Of a DNA stretch of 64,000 bases, positions 26,712-37,611 are shown piece after piece. The stretch covers positions 4,216,001 to 4,280,000 of the forward strand of contig NZ_JACBZM010000001.1 of the NCBI RefSeq assembly GCF_013408525.1, given 5' to 3'. The position numbers and the translations under genes are program-made. The notes under the pieces were generated by a model, which searched no databases, was not told the origin of the DNA, and saw only the letters and a program-made list of their open reading frames with translations. How positions within the stretch are numbered: position 1 is the first letter of the stretch; every line of letters begins with the position of its first letter. Origin of the DNA: Nocardioides aromaticivorans (GTDB lineage: Bacteria; Actinomycetota; Actinomycetes; Propionibacteriales; Nocardioidaceae).

Positions 26712-28528
26712 GCACCGCGCTGCACACCGGCGAGGACATCGGCGCCTGGGAGACCATCCGCCGCGGCGTGCGCCACTCGCCCGAGCTGGTCGAGGGCATC
26801 GGTCGCACGCTGCTGCTGGCCGTGCTCGCCTCCGTCGGCCAGGTCATCGTGCCGATCGCGATCCAGCAGACGGTCGACAAGGGCCTGCGCGGTCCGGACG
26901 GCCCCGACGTCACCTTCACCACCTGGCTCGCCCTCGCGGCCGGTGCGGCGATCGTGGTGACCAGCTGGGCGTCGTACGCCATGACGGCGCGCCTGTTCTC
27001 CACGGCCGAGCGCGGGCTGGCGACGCTGCGGGTGAAGGCTTTCCGCCACGTGCACGACCTCCCGCTGCTCACGCAGAACACCGAGCGCCGCGGCGCCCTC
27101 GTCTCGCGGGTCACGAGCGACGTCGACCAGGTGAGCCAGTTCCTCGTCTTCGGCGGCCTGCTCTTCGTGGTGAGCGTCGGCCAGATGCTCGTCGCCACCC
27201 TCGTGATGCTCTTCTACAGCTGGCAGCTCGCCCTCGTCGTGTGGCTCTGCTTCGCGCCGCTCTTCCTGAGCCTGCGCTACTTCCAGCGCAAGCTCGCCGC
27301 CGCCTACGGGACCGTACGACGCCAGGTCGGCGTGCTGCTCTCCGCGGTGTCCGAGCCCGTGGTCGGCGCGACGGTGGTGAAGTCCTACGCGATCGAGGAC
27401 CGCACCCAGGAGCGCATCGACCTGGCGATCGACACGCACAAGGCGGCGAGCACGCGGGCCCAGGGGTTCACGGCGTTCTCGTTCAGCCTCGGCGGGATCT
27501 CGGCCGGCTTCGCCAACGCGGGTGTGCTCATCGTCGGCATCTGGCTGGGCCAGGGCTTCGCGTGGGGGGAGGGGATCACCGCGGGCGAGGTGCTCGCCTT
27601 CGCCTTCCTGGTCACCCTCTTCGTCGGCCCGGTGCAGATGGGCACCCAGATCCTCACCGACGCCCAGAACGCCATCGCCGGCTGGCGTCGGGTGATCGGC
27701 ATCCTCGACACCCCCGCCGACCTCGTCGACCCCGGCCGGGACGGGCAGACGCTGCCGAAGGGCGCGATCGACGTCCGGTTCGAGGGCGTCGGGTTCGCCT
27801 ACCCGGGCGGCTCGGAGGTCCTCAGCGACATCGACCTGGCGATTCCCGCCGGCCAGCGGGTCGCCGTCGTCGGTGAGACCGGCTCGGGCAAGTCGACGAT
27901 CGCCAAGCTGCTGACCCGGCTGATGGACCCGAGCCGCGGACGCGTCCTGCTCGACGGCGTCGACCTCCGCGAGATCAGCGAGGCGGCGCTGCGCAGCAGC
28001 GTGGTCCTGGTGCCGCAGGAGGGCTTCCTCTTCGACGACACCCTGGCCGCCAACGTCCGCTACGGCCGCCTCGGCGCCACCGCCGAGGAGATCCAGCAGG
28101 CGGCCGACTCCATCGGCCTCGGTGACTGGCTCGCCGGGCTGCCCGACGGCGTGGAGACGCGGGTGGGCCAGCGCGGCGAGTCGCTGTCGGCGGGGGAGCG
28201 CCAGCTCGTCGCGCTGCTCCGGGCCCAGCTCGCCGACCCCGACCTGCTCGTGCTCGACGAGGCGACCAGCGCCGTCGACCCCGAGCTCGAGACCCGGATC
28301 GCGCGGGCCCTGGAGAGCCTGATGACCGGCCGCACCTCGGTCACCATCGCGCACCGCCTCTCGACCGCCGAGGCGGCGGACGTGGTGGTCGTGGTCGACC
28401 GCGGCCGGATCGTGCAGCACGGCCCGCACCGCGAGCTGGTGCAGCAGGCGGACACGCCGTACGCACGGCTCCACGCGTCGTGGGTCGCGCAGCGCGGCAC
28501 CACCCCTGACCGGATAATGGAGCCGTGA
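26708..28528 (+). CDS. ABC exporter half-transporter, canonical-site subunit
   Basis: This is the second exporter half (606 aa). Six membrane segments (about residues 35-320) precede Walker [10 protein letters not shown] (389), signature LSAGERQL (493), Walker [13 protein letters not shown] (513) with the catalytic Glu, and switch His in IAHRLSTA (547). Its signature deviates from LSGGQ, so it completes a degenerate site with the first subunit, while its own Walker motifs pair with the normal signature of the partner. ATG overlaps the first subunit stop; its end overlaps hisI. Confidence 0.92.
   Translation: MSTALHTGEDIGAWETIRRGVRHSPELVEGIGRTLLLAVLASVGQVIVPIAIQQTVDKGLRGPDGPDVTFTTWLALAAGAAIVVTSWASYAMTARLFSTAERGLATLRVKAFRHVHDLPLLTQNTERRGALVSRVTSDVDQVSQFLVFGGLLFVVSVGQMLVATLVMLFYSWQLALVVWLCFAPLFLSLRYFQRKLAAAYGTVRRQVGVLLSAVSEPVVGATVVKSYAIEDRTQERIDLAIDTHKAASTRAQGFTAFSFSLGGISAGFANAGVLIVGIWLGQGFAWGEGITAGEVLAFAFLVTLFVGPVQMGTQILTDAQNAIAGWRRVIGILDTPADLVDPGRDGQTLPKGAIDVRFEGVGFAYPGGSEVLSDIDLAIPAGQRVAVVGETGSGKSTIAKLLTRLMDPSRGRVLLDGVDLREISEAALRSSVVLVPQEGFLFDDTLAANVRYGRLGATAEEIQQAADSIGLGDWLAGLPDGVETRVGQRGESLSAGERQLVALLRAQLADPDLLVLDEATSAVDPELETRIARALESLMTGRTSVTIAHRLSTAEAADVVVVVDRGRIVQHGPHRELVQQADTPYARLHASWVAQRGTTPDRIMEP
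28513..28524 (+). promoter_or_regulatory. Putative leaderless promoter (-10) of hisI
   Basis: GATAAT at 28513-28518 lies six bases before the hisI GTG at 28525 and inside the last codons of the ABC exporter gene. A GGAG in the spacer is too close to the start codon to act as a Shine-Dalgarno. Confidence 0.4.
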
Positions 28529-28866
28529 CCTCCCTCGACCCCGCCATCGCCGACCGGCTCAAGCTGACCGACGACGGGCTGCTGCCCGCCGTCGTGCAGC
28601 AGCACGACACCGGCGAGGTGCTGATGCTCGCGTGGATGGACACCGAGGCGCTGCACCGCACGCTGACGACCGGGCGGGCGACCTACTGGAGCCGCTCCCG
28701 CAACGAGTATTGGGTCAAGGGCGAGACGTCCGGCAATCCCCAGCACGTCCACGAGGTCCGGCTCGACTGCGACGGCGACACCCTCCTCGTCAAGGTCGAC
28801 CAGGTCGGCGTCGCGTGCCACACCGGTGCCCGGACCTGCTTCGACGACGGGCTGCTCAGTGGCTGA
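28525..28866 (+). CDS. hisI: Phosphoribosyl-AMP cyclohydrolase HisI
   Basis: This 113-residue zinc enzyme opens the adenine ring of phosphoribosyl-AMP, the third step of histidine synthesis. Motifs are [51 protein letters not shown] and the metal cysteines in [12 protein letters not shown]. It lacks the HisE domain, as in most actinobacteria. The GTG overlaps the exporter stop by four bases; the next gene overlaps by eight. Confidence 0.96.
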   Translation: MTSLDPAIADRLKLTDDGLLPAVVQQHDTGEVLMLAWMDTEALHRTLTTGRATYWSRSRNEYWVKGETSGNPQHVHEVRLDCDGDTLLVKVDQVGVACHTGARTCFDDGLLSG

Positions 28867-29479
28867 GCGCCCGGCGCCGGCCGGCCGTCGTACCTTCGGG
28901 CCGACGGTGCTCCTCGGCATCGCGGGCAGCGGGTTCGCCGCCGTCGCCGGGCACAAGGAGATGCTGACCGTCCCGGAGTCGACGCTGACGGCTGCGGGCG
29001 GGCTCGCCCGGACGGTCCAGGACCGGTCCGTGGAGTTCCCGCTCGCCGGCGCGCTGGCCCTGGTGGCGCTGGCCGCCTGGGGAGTCCTGCTGGTCACCCG
29101 CGGCGTCGTGCGCCGGATCGTCGCCGTCCTCGCGCTCGTCGCGGCGGCCGGCATCGGGGTCGTCGTCGTGGTCGGCGGCTTCGTCCAGGACGACTCCGCC
29201 GCCGGCGACCTCGCGATCCGGCTGGGCCTCAACGCCTCCGCCGTCGAGGTCGAGCGCACCCCGTGGCTGTGGATCGCCCTGCTGACCTCGCTCGTGGCCT
29301 TCCTGGCCGCCGGTGCCGCCGTCCGGATAGTCCCGGAGTGGCCCGAGATGGGCACCCGGTACGACGCCCCGGGCGCCGCCGCCGACGCCTCGCCCCCGCC
29401 CGCCGGCGCCCCGGAGGACCGCTCCAACCTCGACCTGTGGAAGTCACTGGACGAGGGCAGCGACCCGACGGAGAGCTGA
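28859..29479 (+). CDS. Trp biosynthesis-associated membrane protein (TIGR02234-like)
   Basis: This is a 206-residue protein with about four hydrophobic segments (residues 16-35, 61-82, 88-110, 138-160) and a polar acidic tail. Its place between hisI and trpC, and its topology, match the conserved actinobacterial Trp-region membrane protein of unknown function. In related genomes trpE usually precedes it; here it follows hisI directly. GTG at 28859 starts inside hisI. Confidence 0.8.
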   Translation: MAERPAPAGRRTFGPTVLLGIAGSGFAAVAGHKEMLTVPESTLTAAGGLARTVQDRSVEFPLAGALALVALAAWGVLLVTRGVVRRIVAVLALVAAAGIGVVVVVGGFVQDDSAAGDLAIRLGLNASAVEVERTPWLWIALLTSLVAFLAAGAAVRIVPEWPEMGTRYDAPGAAADASPPPAGAPEDRSNLDLWKSLDEGSDPTES

Positions 29480-29484
29480 CCCCC

Positions 29485-29490
29485 TAGAAT
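29485..29490 (+). promoter_or_regulatory. Putative -10 upstream of the HGxxPAAW gene
   Basis: TAGAAT lies 39 bases before the ATG at 29529, with a normal leader containing AACGAGGAG. This suggests a separate promoter for the small membrane genes. Confidence 0.4.
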
Positions 29491-29528
29491 CCTCCTGACC
29501 GACCCGCTTGAACGAGGAGTTCCCACCC

Positions 29529-29729
29529 ATGGCCGACAACCACGGCAACACCCCCGCCGCCTGGACTGCAGTGCTGGTCTCGCTGGTCGGCTTCGTGGTC
29601 GGCGCCATCGGAATGTCCGTCTCGCCGCTGAACTGGCCGCTCTTCTGGATCGGCGCGGTCATCGCGGTCGCGGCCGGCCCGCTGTTCCTCGTCCTCGTGA
29701 AGATGGGCCTGCACGAGTCGAGCCACTGA
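29529..29729 (+). CDS. HGxxPAAW family small membrane protein
   Basis: This 66-residue protein has the signature NHGNTPAAWTAV followed by two hydrophobic segments (about 13-33 and 38-58). The family is found in the actinobacterial trp region between the Trp-associated membrane protein and trpC; its function is unknown. ATG at 29529 follows GAGGAG with good spacing; the TTG at 29508 is not preferred. Confidence 0.88.
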   Translation: MADNHGNTPAAWTAVLVSLVGFVVGAIGMSVSPLNWPLFWIGAVIAVAAGPLFLVLVKMGLHESSH

Positions 29730-29744
29730 GGCTCGGCCGAGGTC

Positions 29745-30182
29745 ATGACCCTCACGGCACCCTCCACGCCCGCCACCGGGGTCTCCCGGTGGCGCCGGAT
29801 GGTGCCACCCGCCGCGGTGGCCGGCGGCCTCGCGGCCGCCACGCTGGCGCTGCACCTGCGTGACCCCCACGACCAGAACAGCTGGGGGATCTGCCCGACG
29901 GCAGCGATGGGCTTCTCCTGCCCGGGCTGTGGCGGCCTGCGTGCCGTCAACGACCTCGGCAACCTGCAGATCGGCGCCGCGGCGTCGAGCAATTTGCTCT
30001 TCGTGCTGTCGCTGCCGTTCATCGCCTACGCCTTCTACCGCTGGGCGCACGGCCGCTGGACCGGGACCCCGTGGAGTCCGTCCGACCGCTCGCTCAACAG
30101 GTCGGCGATCATCCTGGGCGTGGCGATGCTCGTCTTCACGGTGCTGCGCAACCTGCCCGCCGGCGCCTGGCTCGCGCCCTGA
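29745..30182 (+). CDS. DUF2752 domain membrane protein
   Basis: This 145-residue protein carries the DUF2752 signature GICPTAAMGFSCPGCGGLRAV with the CPGCG core and about three membrane segments. Function is unknown; the cysteines could bind metal. It lies 15 bases after the HGxxPAAW gene in the usual order of this region and ends just before a terminator shared with the convergent DUF805 gene. Confidence 0.85.
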   Translation: MTLTAPSTPATGVSRWRRMVPPAAVAGGLAAATLALHLRDPHDQNSWGICPTAAMGFSCPGCGGLRAVNDLGNLQIGAAASSNLLFVLSLPFIAYAFYRWAHGRWTGTPWSPSDRSLNRSAIILGVAMLVFTVLRNLPAGAWLAP

Positions 30183-30210
30183 CGAGCGGCCGGCCCGCAC
30201 CTGACATGCA

Positions 30211-30243
30211 ACGACGCCCCGGACCAACGGTCCGGGGCGTCGT
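30211..30243. terminator. Bidirectional terminator between DUF2752 and DUF805 genes
   Basis: A perfect 15-base-pair stem (ACGACGCCCCGGACC, 30211-30225, with 30229-30243) has a three-base loop AAC. It lies between two convergent genes. T-tracts are absent, as is common in actinobacteria. Confidence 0.8.
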
Positions 30244-30263
30244 GACGTCCTGAGCGGCAGTGA

Positions 30264-30836
30264 CTACTGGCCGTAGGGGTTGCCGTAGCCGCCCCCGCCG
30301 AAGTTCTGCCCACCGCCGACGCGGTCGTACTTCGCACCCTCGGGCTTCGAGGGCAGGCACATCATCACCAGCTGGATGATGCCGCCACAGCCCGGGATGA
30401 AGCCGAGCAGGTACATCCAGCCGCTGAAGCCGCCGTCGTGCAGGCGCCGCACGCCGATGGCGATGCTCGGCACGATGGTCGCGAGGAAGTACACCAGGAA
30501 CAGCAGGCCGAAGATCAGCGTCAGCGCCGTGGACTCGGCCGCGAGCCCGATGAAGAGCAGGACGTAGAGCACCACGCCGATCAGACCGACGCCGAGCGCG
30601 TACCACCAGTACTCGCTGCGGCTGGCGCGACCGTCGAAGCGTGCGTACTTCTTGAACGCCCGCTGGACCGCGGCGCCGAACCCGATGCCGTAGTAGGGCA
30701 GGTCGAGGGTGCCGGGGTCACCGGAGGTGGGGCCACCGAAGGGCGCACCGCCGCCGTAGGGCGGCTGCTGGCCGTAGGGGTTGCCACCGTAGGGAGGCTG
30801 GTTGCCGGGCGGGGGCGGCGGAGATCCGTAGCTCAC
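30264..30836 (-). CDS. DUF805 family membrane protein
   Basis: This 190-residue protein has a proline-, glycine- and tyrosine-rich N-terminal tail (residues 1-45) followed by a DUF805 domain: [16 protein letters not shown], four hydrophobic segments and [16 protein letters not shown] short glycine-rich tail ends it. The frame continues far upstream antisense to trpC and trpB, but GTG at 30836 has AGAAGGA upstream and begins at the family N-terminus. A TAGGCT -10 (30889-30884, minus strand) would give a 40-base leader. The family has no firm function. Confidence 0.85.
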   Translation of the reverse strand: MSYGSPPPPPGNQPPYGGNPYGQQPPYGGGAPFGGPTSGDPGTLDLPYYGIGFGAAVQRAFKKYARFDGRASRSEYWWYALGVGLIGVVLYVLLFIGLAAESTALTLIFGLLFLVYFLATIVPSIAIGVRRLHDGGFSGWMYLLGFIPGCGGIIQLVMMCLPSKPEGAKYDRVGGGQNFGGGGYGNPYGQ

Positions 30837-30984
30837 GCTGATCCTTCTGGGTCGGGCCCGGCCGAAATCCGGGCGGTCGCAGCAGCCTAACCGCGTCGGC
30901 GCCCCGGAAACCATCGGCTGGCCGGAGGTCCACAAGTCCAGCCACTGTGCGGTGCGTTCCCTGCCGCGTGGAACACTGACAGCG

Positions 30985-31784
30985 ATGGGAACTGTGCTTG
31001 ACGAGATCGTCGCCGGTGTTCGCGAGGACCTCGCGCTCCGGCAGGCGAGTGTGCCCGAGGCCGACCTGCGTGCCGCCCTCGCCGACGCTCCGGCGCCGCG
31101 CGACCCGATGCCGCACTTCCGCGGCGCGGGCTCGAGCGTGATCGCCGAGGTGAAGCGGAAGAGCCCGAGCAAGGGCGAGCTGGCCGACATCCCCGATCCC
31201 GCCGCGCTGGCGAAGGAGTACGCCGCCGGCGGCGCCGCCGCGATCAGCGTGCTCACCGAGCAGCGGCGCTTCGGCGGGAGCCTGGACGACCTGCGCGCCG
31301 TGCGGGCCGCGGTCGAGGTGCCCGTGCTGCGCAAGGACTTCATCGTCACCGAGTACCAGCTGCTCGAGGCCCGGGCGGCGGGTGCCGACCTGGCGCTGCT
31401 GATGGCCTCGTGCCTGCCGGACGACCGGCTGGACCGGTTGCACGACCTCGCCCGCGAGCTCGGGCTGACGGTGCTGCTGGAGGTGCACGACGAGGCCGAG
31501 ACGGAGCGCGCGATCGAGATCGGCGCCGAGCTGATCGGTGTCAACGCGCGCAACCTGAAGACGCTCGAGGTCGACGCCGGGACCTTCGGCCGCCTCGCGC
31601 CGCTGGTGCCGGCCGACCGGGTCCTGGTCGCCGAGTCCGGCATCACCGGGCAGGCCGACGTGCAGCGCTTCGTCGACGAGGGCGCCCGTGCGGTGCTGGT
31701 CGGTGAGGCGCTGGTCAGGGACGGAGCACCGAGGGACGCCGTGGCCGCGATGACCGGCCTGCAACGGAGGAGTGGAGAGCAGCG

Positions 31785-31788
<4 letters not shown>
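30985..31788 (+). CDS. trpC: Indole-3-glycerol phosphate synthase TrpC
   Basis: This (beta/alpha)8 enzyme (267 aa) closes the indole ring in tryptophan synthesis. Family motifs are [62 protein letters not shown] and [12 protein letters not shown]. There is no fused TrpF domain. ATG at 30985 gives the usual N-terminus. It starts a trpCBA operon, overlapping trpB by four bases. Confidence 0.96.
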
Positions 31789-33007
<1,219 letters not shown>

Positions 33008-33011
<4 letters not shown>

Positions 33012-33820
33012 CCAGCACGAGCACCGCGTTCGCGAAGGCGCGGGCCGAGGGTCGCGCTGCCCTCGTCGGCTACCTGCCCGCGGGCTTCCCCGACGTCGAC
33101 GGCAGCATCGCCGCGCTCAAGGCCATGGTCGACGCCGGCTGCGACGTCATCGAGATCGGCCTGCCCTACAGCGACCCGGTGATGGACGGCCCGACGATCC
33201 AGGCCGCCGCGCAGCAGGCGCTCGAGGCGGGGGTGCGCACCACCGACGTGCTGCGCACGGTCGAGGCGGTCGCGGCGACCGGTGTGCCGACGCTCGTGAT
33301 GACCTACTGGAACCCCATCGAGAGGTACGGCGTCGAGCGGTTCGCCCAGGACCTGGCGGACGCCGGGGGAGCGGGCCTGATCACGCCCGACCTCACGCCC
33401 GACTTCGCTCCCGAGTGGATCGCGGCCGCCGACGCGCGCGACCTCGACAAGGTCTTCCTCGTCGCGCCGTCGTCGACCGACGAGCGGATCGCCCTGACCA
33501 CGGCCGCCTCGCGCGGCTTCGTCTACGCGACCGGGATCATGGGCGTCACCGGCACGACGCAGGCCACGGCCGCCGGGGTGGCGCCGCTGATCGAGCGCAC
33601 CAAGGCGCTGAGCCCGAACGGCGGGGCCGACCTTCCCGTGAGCGTCGGGGTCGGGGTGAGCACCGGTGCGCAGGCGGCCGCCCTGGCGGCGTACGCCGAC
33701 GGCGTGATCGTCGGCTCGGCGTTCGTCCGGACCCTGCTGGACCACCCGGACGACCGGGCGGCGGGCCTCGCGGCGCTGAAGTCCCTGACCGAGGAGCTGG
33801 CGGGGGGCGTTCGTGCGTAG
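33008..33820 (+). CDS. trpA: Tryptophan synthase alpha subunit TrpA
   Basis: This (beta/alpha)8 subunit (270 aa) splits indole-glycerol phosphate to indole, which is channelled to TrpB. The catalytic Glu is E49 in [16 protein letters not shown], with the second catalytic Asp in [18 protein letters not shown] and [12 protein letters not shown] are further landmarks. It starts with GTG overlapping trpB and overlaps the SCO1-type gene by eight bases. Confidence 0.97.
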
Positions 33821-34412
33821 GCTCGCAGTGCTGTGCGCACTGCTCGGCCTGGTGATGGCCGCCTGCGGCACGGCCGACGAGAAGGCCGAGTTCACCGGCA
33901 CCCGGCTGGAGCAGCCCTACCAGGCGCCGGACATCGCGCTGACCGACACCGACGGGAAGCCGTACTCGCTCGCGGCCAGCACCGACAAGCCGCTCACCCT
34001 GGTCTTCTTCGGCTACACCAACTGCCCGGACTTCTGCCCGCTGGTGCTCAACAACATCGCGGCCGGGCTCAACCAGCTCGACGCCGCCGACCGCAAGAAG
34101 GTCGACGTCGTGCTGGTCACGACGGACCCCGAGCGCGACGACGAGAAGACCATGCGCGCCTATCTCGACCGCTACGACAAGTCGTTCATCGGCCTGACCG
34201 GCGACCTCGACACGATCATCGAGCTCGGCGAGCCGATCCACGTCTACGTCAACGACGGCAAGAAGCTGCCGACCGGGGGCTACGACCTCGGCGGCCACTC
34301 GACCTTCACCCTGGCCATCGACAGCCACGACGAGGCCGTCGTCCTGTGGAACCAGGAGACCTCGGCCGCCGAGTTCGCGGCGGACATCCACACCCTGCTC
34401 ACCGAGGACTGA
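33813..34412 (+). CDS. SCO1/SenC-type lipoprotein
   Basis: This 199-residue protein has a lipoprotein signal peptide with lipobox VMAAC (C18) and a thioredoxin-like SCO domain. The copper-binding CxxxC lies in YTNCPDFCPLVLNN, and the distal His is probably in GGHSTFTLAI. SCO proteins help load copper into cytochrome c oxidase or act as thiol reductases outside the membrane. GTG start overlaps trpA; the lgt gene that would modify its lipobox Cys starts three bases later. Confidence 0.9.
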   Translation: MRRLAVLCALLGLVMAACGTADEKAEFTGTRLEQPYQAPDIALTDTDGKPYSLAASTDKPLTLVFFGYTNCPDFCPLVLNNIAAGLNQLDAADRKKVDVVLVTTDPERDDEKTMRAYLDRYDKSFIGLTGDLDTIIELGEPIHVYVNDGKKLPTGGYDLGGHSTFTLAIDSHDEAVVLWNQETSAAEFAADIHTLLTED

Positions 34413-34415
34413 CCC

Positions 34416-35369
34416 GTGCTGCCCCAGCTGATCACCGCCACGATCCCGAGCCCGGCCAACGGCGTGTGGCACATCGGGCCGTTCCCGCTGCGCGGCTACG
34501 CGCTGTGCATCATCCTCGGCATCGTCGTCGCCATCTGGATCGGCGAGAAGCGCTGGCAGGCGCGCGGGGGCACGCTGGGCGAGGTCCAGGACGTCGCTCT
34601 CTGGGCCGTGCCCTTCGGCCTCGTCGGCGCACGGCTCTACCACGTCGCGACCGACTGGGAGAAGTACTTCGGCTCCGACGGCTCGCCCGTCGACGCGCTC
34701 TACGTCTGGCACGGCGGCCTCGGCATCTGGGGCGGCGTCGGCCTGGGGGCCGTGGGCGCCTGGATCGGCGCCCGCCGCAAGGGGATCCGGCTGCTGCCGA
34801 TGCTGGACGCGCTCGCGCCCGGCGTCCTGGTGGCGCAGGCGATCGGCCGCTGGGGCAACTGGTTCAACCAGGAGCTCTACGGCCGCCCGACCGACCTGCC
34901 GTGGGGCCTGGAGATCGACCAGGACCACTGGCAGTGCCTGGTCGACGGCGTGCAGACCTCCGGCAAGTACTGCGGCACCGCCTTCGGCGGACCGTACGCG
35001 GACGGCACGGTCTTCCATCCGACCTACCTCTACGAGTGCCTCTGGAACCTCGCCGCCTTCGCGCTGATCATCTGGCTCGAGCGTCGCTACCGCCTCGGGC
35101 ACGGCCGGGTGATGGCCGTCTACGTCATGGCCTACACGCTGGGCCGGGGCTGGATCGAGTACATCCGCGTGGACAACGTGCAGCTCGAGGACGTCCTCGG
35201 CCTGCGCTTCAACGTGTGGACCTCGATCGTGCTCTTCGTCCTCGCGGCGGCGTACTTCGTGTGGTCGCTGCGCAACCGGCCCGGCCGGGAGGAGGACGTG
35301 TACGTCGACGGGCGGGCCACCACGCCGGACGAGGTGGCGGAGGACACACGTCCAGCATCTGATCTGTAG
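34416..35369 (+). CDS. lgt: Prolipoprotein diacylglyceryl transferase Lgt
   Basis: This membrane enzyme (317 aa) moves diacylglycerol onto the lipobox cysteine. About seven hydrophobic segments are visible. Conserved motifs are FGLVGARLYHVATDW, the WHGGLGIWGG segment, AQAIGRWGNWFNQELYGRPT with the signature Arg and Glu, and HPTYLYECLWN. The cytoplasmic tail is acidic. GTG at 34416 follows the SCO1 gene. A promoter region for the phosphate locus begins after its stop. Confidence 0.95.
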   Translation: MLPQLITATIPSPANGVWHIGPFPLRGYALCIILGIVVAIWIGEKRWQARGGTLGEVQDVALWAVPFGLVGARLYHVATDWEKYFGSDGSPVDALYVWHGGLGIWGGVGLGAVGAWIGARRKGIRLLPMLDALAPGVLVAQAIGRWGNWFNQELYGRPTDLPWGLEIDQDHWQCLVDGVQTSGKYCGTAFGGPYADGTVFHPTYLYECLWNLAAFALIIWLERRYRLGHGRVMAVYVMAYTLGRGWIEYIRVDNVQLEDVLGLRFNVWTSIVLFVLAAAYFVWSLRNRPGREEDVYVDGRATTPDEVAEDTRPASDL

Positions 35370-35378
35370 TTTCCAAAT

Positions 35379-35422
35379 TAATTCAGCCGAACCAGTAGAC
35401 TTAATGCAGTTGCTGGTTCGGC
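35379..35422 (+). promoter_or_regulatory. Upstream region of pstC with shared motif and inverted repeat
   Basis: An AT-rich stretch unusual for this DNA contains a 21-base motif (35379-35399, core GCCGAACCAGTAGA) matching 16 of 21 bases at 43051-43071 before the second pstS-like gene. Arms GCCGAACCAG (35386-35395) and CTGGTTCGGC (35413-35422) form an inverted repeat with a 17-base spacer. TAGACT (35396-35401) could be a -10. It may be a PhoP-type control site; the name is inferred only from the genes. Confidence 0.6.
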
Positions 35423-35458
35423 CATCGGGGGCCGCCTACGGGTAGGGGTGCCCCCGGT

Positions 35459-36499
35459 ATGTCGCGTGTTGCTGTCCCGACGCCACCTGCGTCGTCCTAC
35501 GAGGACCCGGGTGAGGACGTCCCACGGCCGATCGCCGTGCGGTACTCCGTGCAGGACCGGGTGTTCCTGCAGGTCGTGCGGGTGCTCGCCTTCACCGTCC
35601 TGGTCATCACCTCGGGCATCGGCATCTTCCTGGGGATCCAGTCCGTGCCGACGCTGCAGCACTACGGCCTTTCGTTCTTCACCGAGTACCGCTGGCTGCC
35701 CAGCCAGGACATCGTCGGCATCGCCGCGGTCGTGCTCGGCACGATCCAGGTCGCGGTCATCGCGCTGCTCATCGCCTTCCCGCTCTCGCTGCTGACCGCG
35801 CTCTACATCACCGACTGGGCCCCGGGCTGGGCCCGGCCGCTGCTCGTGCGTGCGGTGGACCTGATGGCCGCCGTGCCCGGCATCGTGTTCGGCCTGTGGG
35901 TGCTGATCGTCGTCCAGCCGCACGCCACGCTGGTGACCCACTGGATCAGCAAGCACTTCGGCTGGATCCCGTTCTTCAAGGTCCGCACCGACGTCGACTA
36001 CCCGATCTGGAACCAGGCGCCGGGCTACCCGTCGTACGCGGGGTCGGCGGCGATCGCCGCGCTCGCCGTGGCGATGATGATCTACCCGATGGCGACCTCC
36101 GTGATGCGCGAGGTCTTCTCGGAGGCGCCGGCAGGCGAGAAGGAGGCGGCGCTCGCGCTGGGTGCCACCCGGTGGGCGATGGTGCGCACGGTGGTCCTGC
36201 CGTTCGGCCGCGGTGGGGTCATCGGCGGGACGATGCTGGCACTGGGCCGCGCGCTCGGCGAGACGATCTCCGTGGTGATGGTCATCTCGCAGGCCTTCGA
36301 GATCAAGCCGAACGTGCTGGAGTCCGGTACGGCGACCATCTCGGCGCTGATCGCGTCCGGGTTCAAGGAGGCCACGCCGGCGCAGCTCTCGGCCCTGCTG
36401 ACCGCGGGCTTCCTGCTGTTCGTGATGACGCTCGTGGTCAACAGCCTGGCCGCGGTCGTCGTGGCCCGCTCGCGCGGAGGCGGGGTGACCGAGCTGTGA
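35459..36499 (+). CDS. pstC: Phosphate ABC transporter permease PstC
   Basis: This inner-membrane permease (346 aa) has six hydrophobic segments. Typical parts are IGIFLGIQSVPTLQHYGLSF, FPLSLLTALYITDWAP, the PGIVFGLW segment, and the coupling motif EAALALGATRWAMVRTVVLP followed by LGRALGETISVVMV. It forms the phosphate channel with PstA. The start is ATG at 35459 after a likely promoter region. Its stop overlaps the pstA GTG by four bases. Confidence 0.95.
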   Translation: MSRVAVPTPPASSYEDPGEDVPRPIAVRYSVQDRVFLQVVRVLAFTVLVITSGIGIFLGIQSVPTLQHYGLSFFTEYRWLPSQDIVGIAAVVLGTIQVAVIALLIAFPLSLLTALYITDWAPGWARPLLVRAVDLMAAVPGIVFGLWVLIVVQPHATLVTHWISKHFGWIPFFKVRTDVDYPIWNQAPGYPSYAGSAAIAALAVAMMIYPMATSVMREVFSEAPAGEKEAALALGATRWAMVRTVVLPFGRGGVIGGTMLALGRALGETISVVMVISQAFEIKPNVLESGTATISALIASGFKEATPAQLSALLTAGFLLFVMTLVVNSLAAVVVARSRGGGVTEL

Positions 36500-37611
36500 C
36501 CGCCGTCGAGACCCGGCCCGAGGCCCGTGCCGAGGACCGCCCGCAGCCGCAGCCCGAGGCGGTGCCCGCTCCCGAGACGCTCCGTCGCGCCGGGCACCGC
36601 ACCCGGGAGGACACGCTGACCCTGGTCGGCGCGCTGGTCGGCGCGACCGCGACGACCTGGGTCGGCTACACGCAGGTGCTGCCGTTCTCGGGCGCCGTCG
36701 GCTTCGCCGTGATCTGGTACGCCGTCTTCGTCGCCTTCTACGCCGGCCTGACGGCGCTCACCCAGCCCCGCCGCATCGTCGTGGACCGCGTCGTCGCGTC
36801 GGTCGTGATGGCCGCTCCGGCGCTGGTCGGCCTCGCCCTGCTCAGCACGGTGGTCTCCACGGTGTGGAAGGGCCTGCCGGCCCTGACGCACTGGAACTTC
36901 TTCTTCGACGACATGGCCGGGGTGCACGCCGATGCGCCCTTCACGACGGGCGGTATCGCCCATGCGCTGGTCGGCACCGTCATCGAGGTCTGCATCGCCG
37001 TGTCCATCGCCATGCCGCTCGGCGTCGCGACGGCGGTCTACATCTCCGAGGTCGGCGGCCGGGGCGCGGTCCTCGTGCGCACCGTCGTGGAGGCGATGAC
37101 CGCGCTGCCCTCGATCGTGGCGGGCCTGTTCATCTACACCGTCTGGATCGTCAACCTGGGCATGGAGACGAGCGGCCTCGCGGCTTCGCTCGCGCTCGCG
37201 GTGATGGCGCTGCCGATCATGGCCCGCGCGAGCGAGGTCGTCCTGCGCGTCGTGCCGAACGGCCTGCGCGAGGCGTCGTACGCCCTCGGCGCCGGGCGCT
37301 GGCAGACCGTGTGGAAGGTGGTCCTGCCGACCGCGCGCCCGGGCCTGGCGACCGCGCTCATCCTCGGCGTGGCCCGCGCGGTCGGCGAGACCTCGCCGCT
37401 GCTGCTGACCTCCGGCGCCTCGACCTTCTTCAACGCCAACCCGACCCACAACCCGATGAACTCGCTCCCGCTGTTCGTCTACGCCTCGGTGAGCACCGGA
37501 AGCCCGGAGATGGAGCAGCGCGCGTACGCCGGCGCGACCGTCCTGCTCGCCGTGGTGCTCTCGCTGTTCCTGCTCGCCCGCCTGGCGGCCAGGGGAAGGA
37601 AGAACCGATGA
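36496..37611 (+). CDS. pstA: Phosphate ABC transporter permease PstA
   Basis: This is the second permease (371 aa), with a long polar N-terminal tail (residues 1-45) and six or more membrane segments. ALPSIVAGLFIYTVWIV, the coupling segment EASYALGAGRWQTVWKVVLP and ILGVARAVGETSPLLLTSGA are typical of PstA. GTG at 36496 overlaps pstC; the frame is open further upstream inside pstC but that is not needed. Its stop overlaps the start of the anchored pstS. Confidence 0.95.
   Translation: MTAVETRPEARAEDRPQPQPEAVPAPETLRRAGHRTREDTLTLVGALVGATATTWVGYTQVLPFSGAVGFAVIWYAVFVAFYAGLTALTQPRRIVVDRVVASVVMAAPALVGLALLSTVVSTVWKGLPALTHWNFFFDDMAGVHADAPFTTGGIAHALVGTVIEVCIAVSIAMPLGVATAVYISEVGGRGAVLVRTVVEAMTALPSIVAGLFIYTVWIVNLGMETSGLAASLALAVMALPIMARASEVVLRVVPNGLREASYALGAGRWQTVWKVVLPTARPGLATALILGVARAVGETSPLLLTSGASTFFNANPTHNPMNSLPLFVYASVSTGSPEMEQRAYAGATVLLAVVLSLFLLARLAARGRKNR

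Noticed and set aside
28859..29479. trpE remnant between hisI and trpC
   Set aside because: The frame encodes a membrane protein and shows no anthranilate synthase motif; no decayed trpE sequence is visible.
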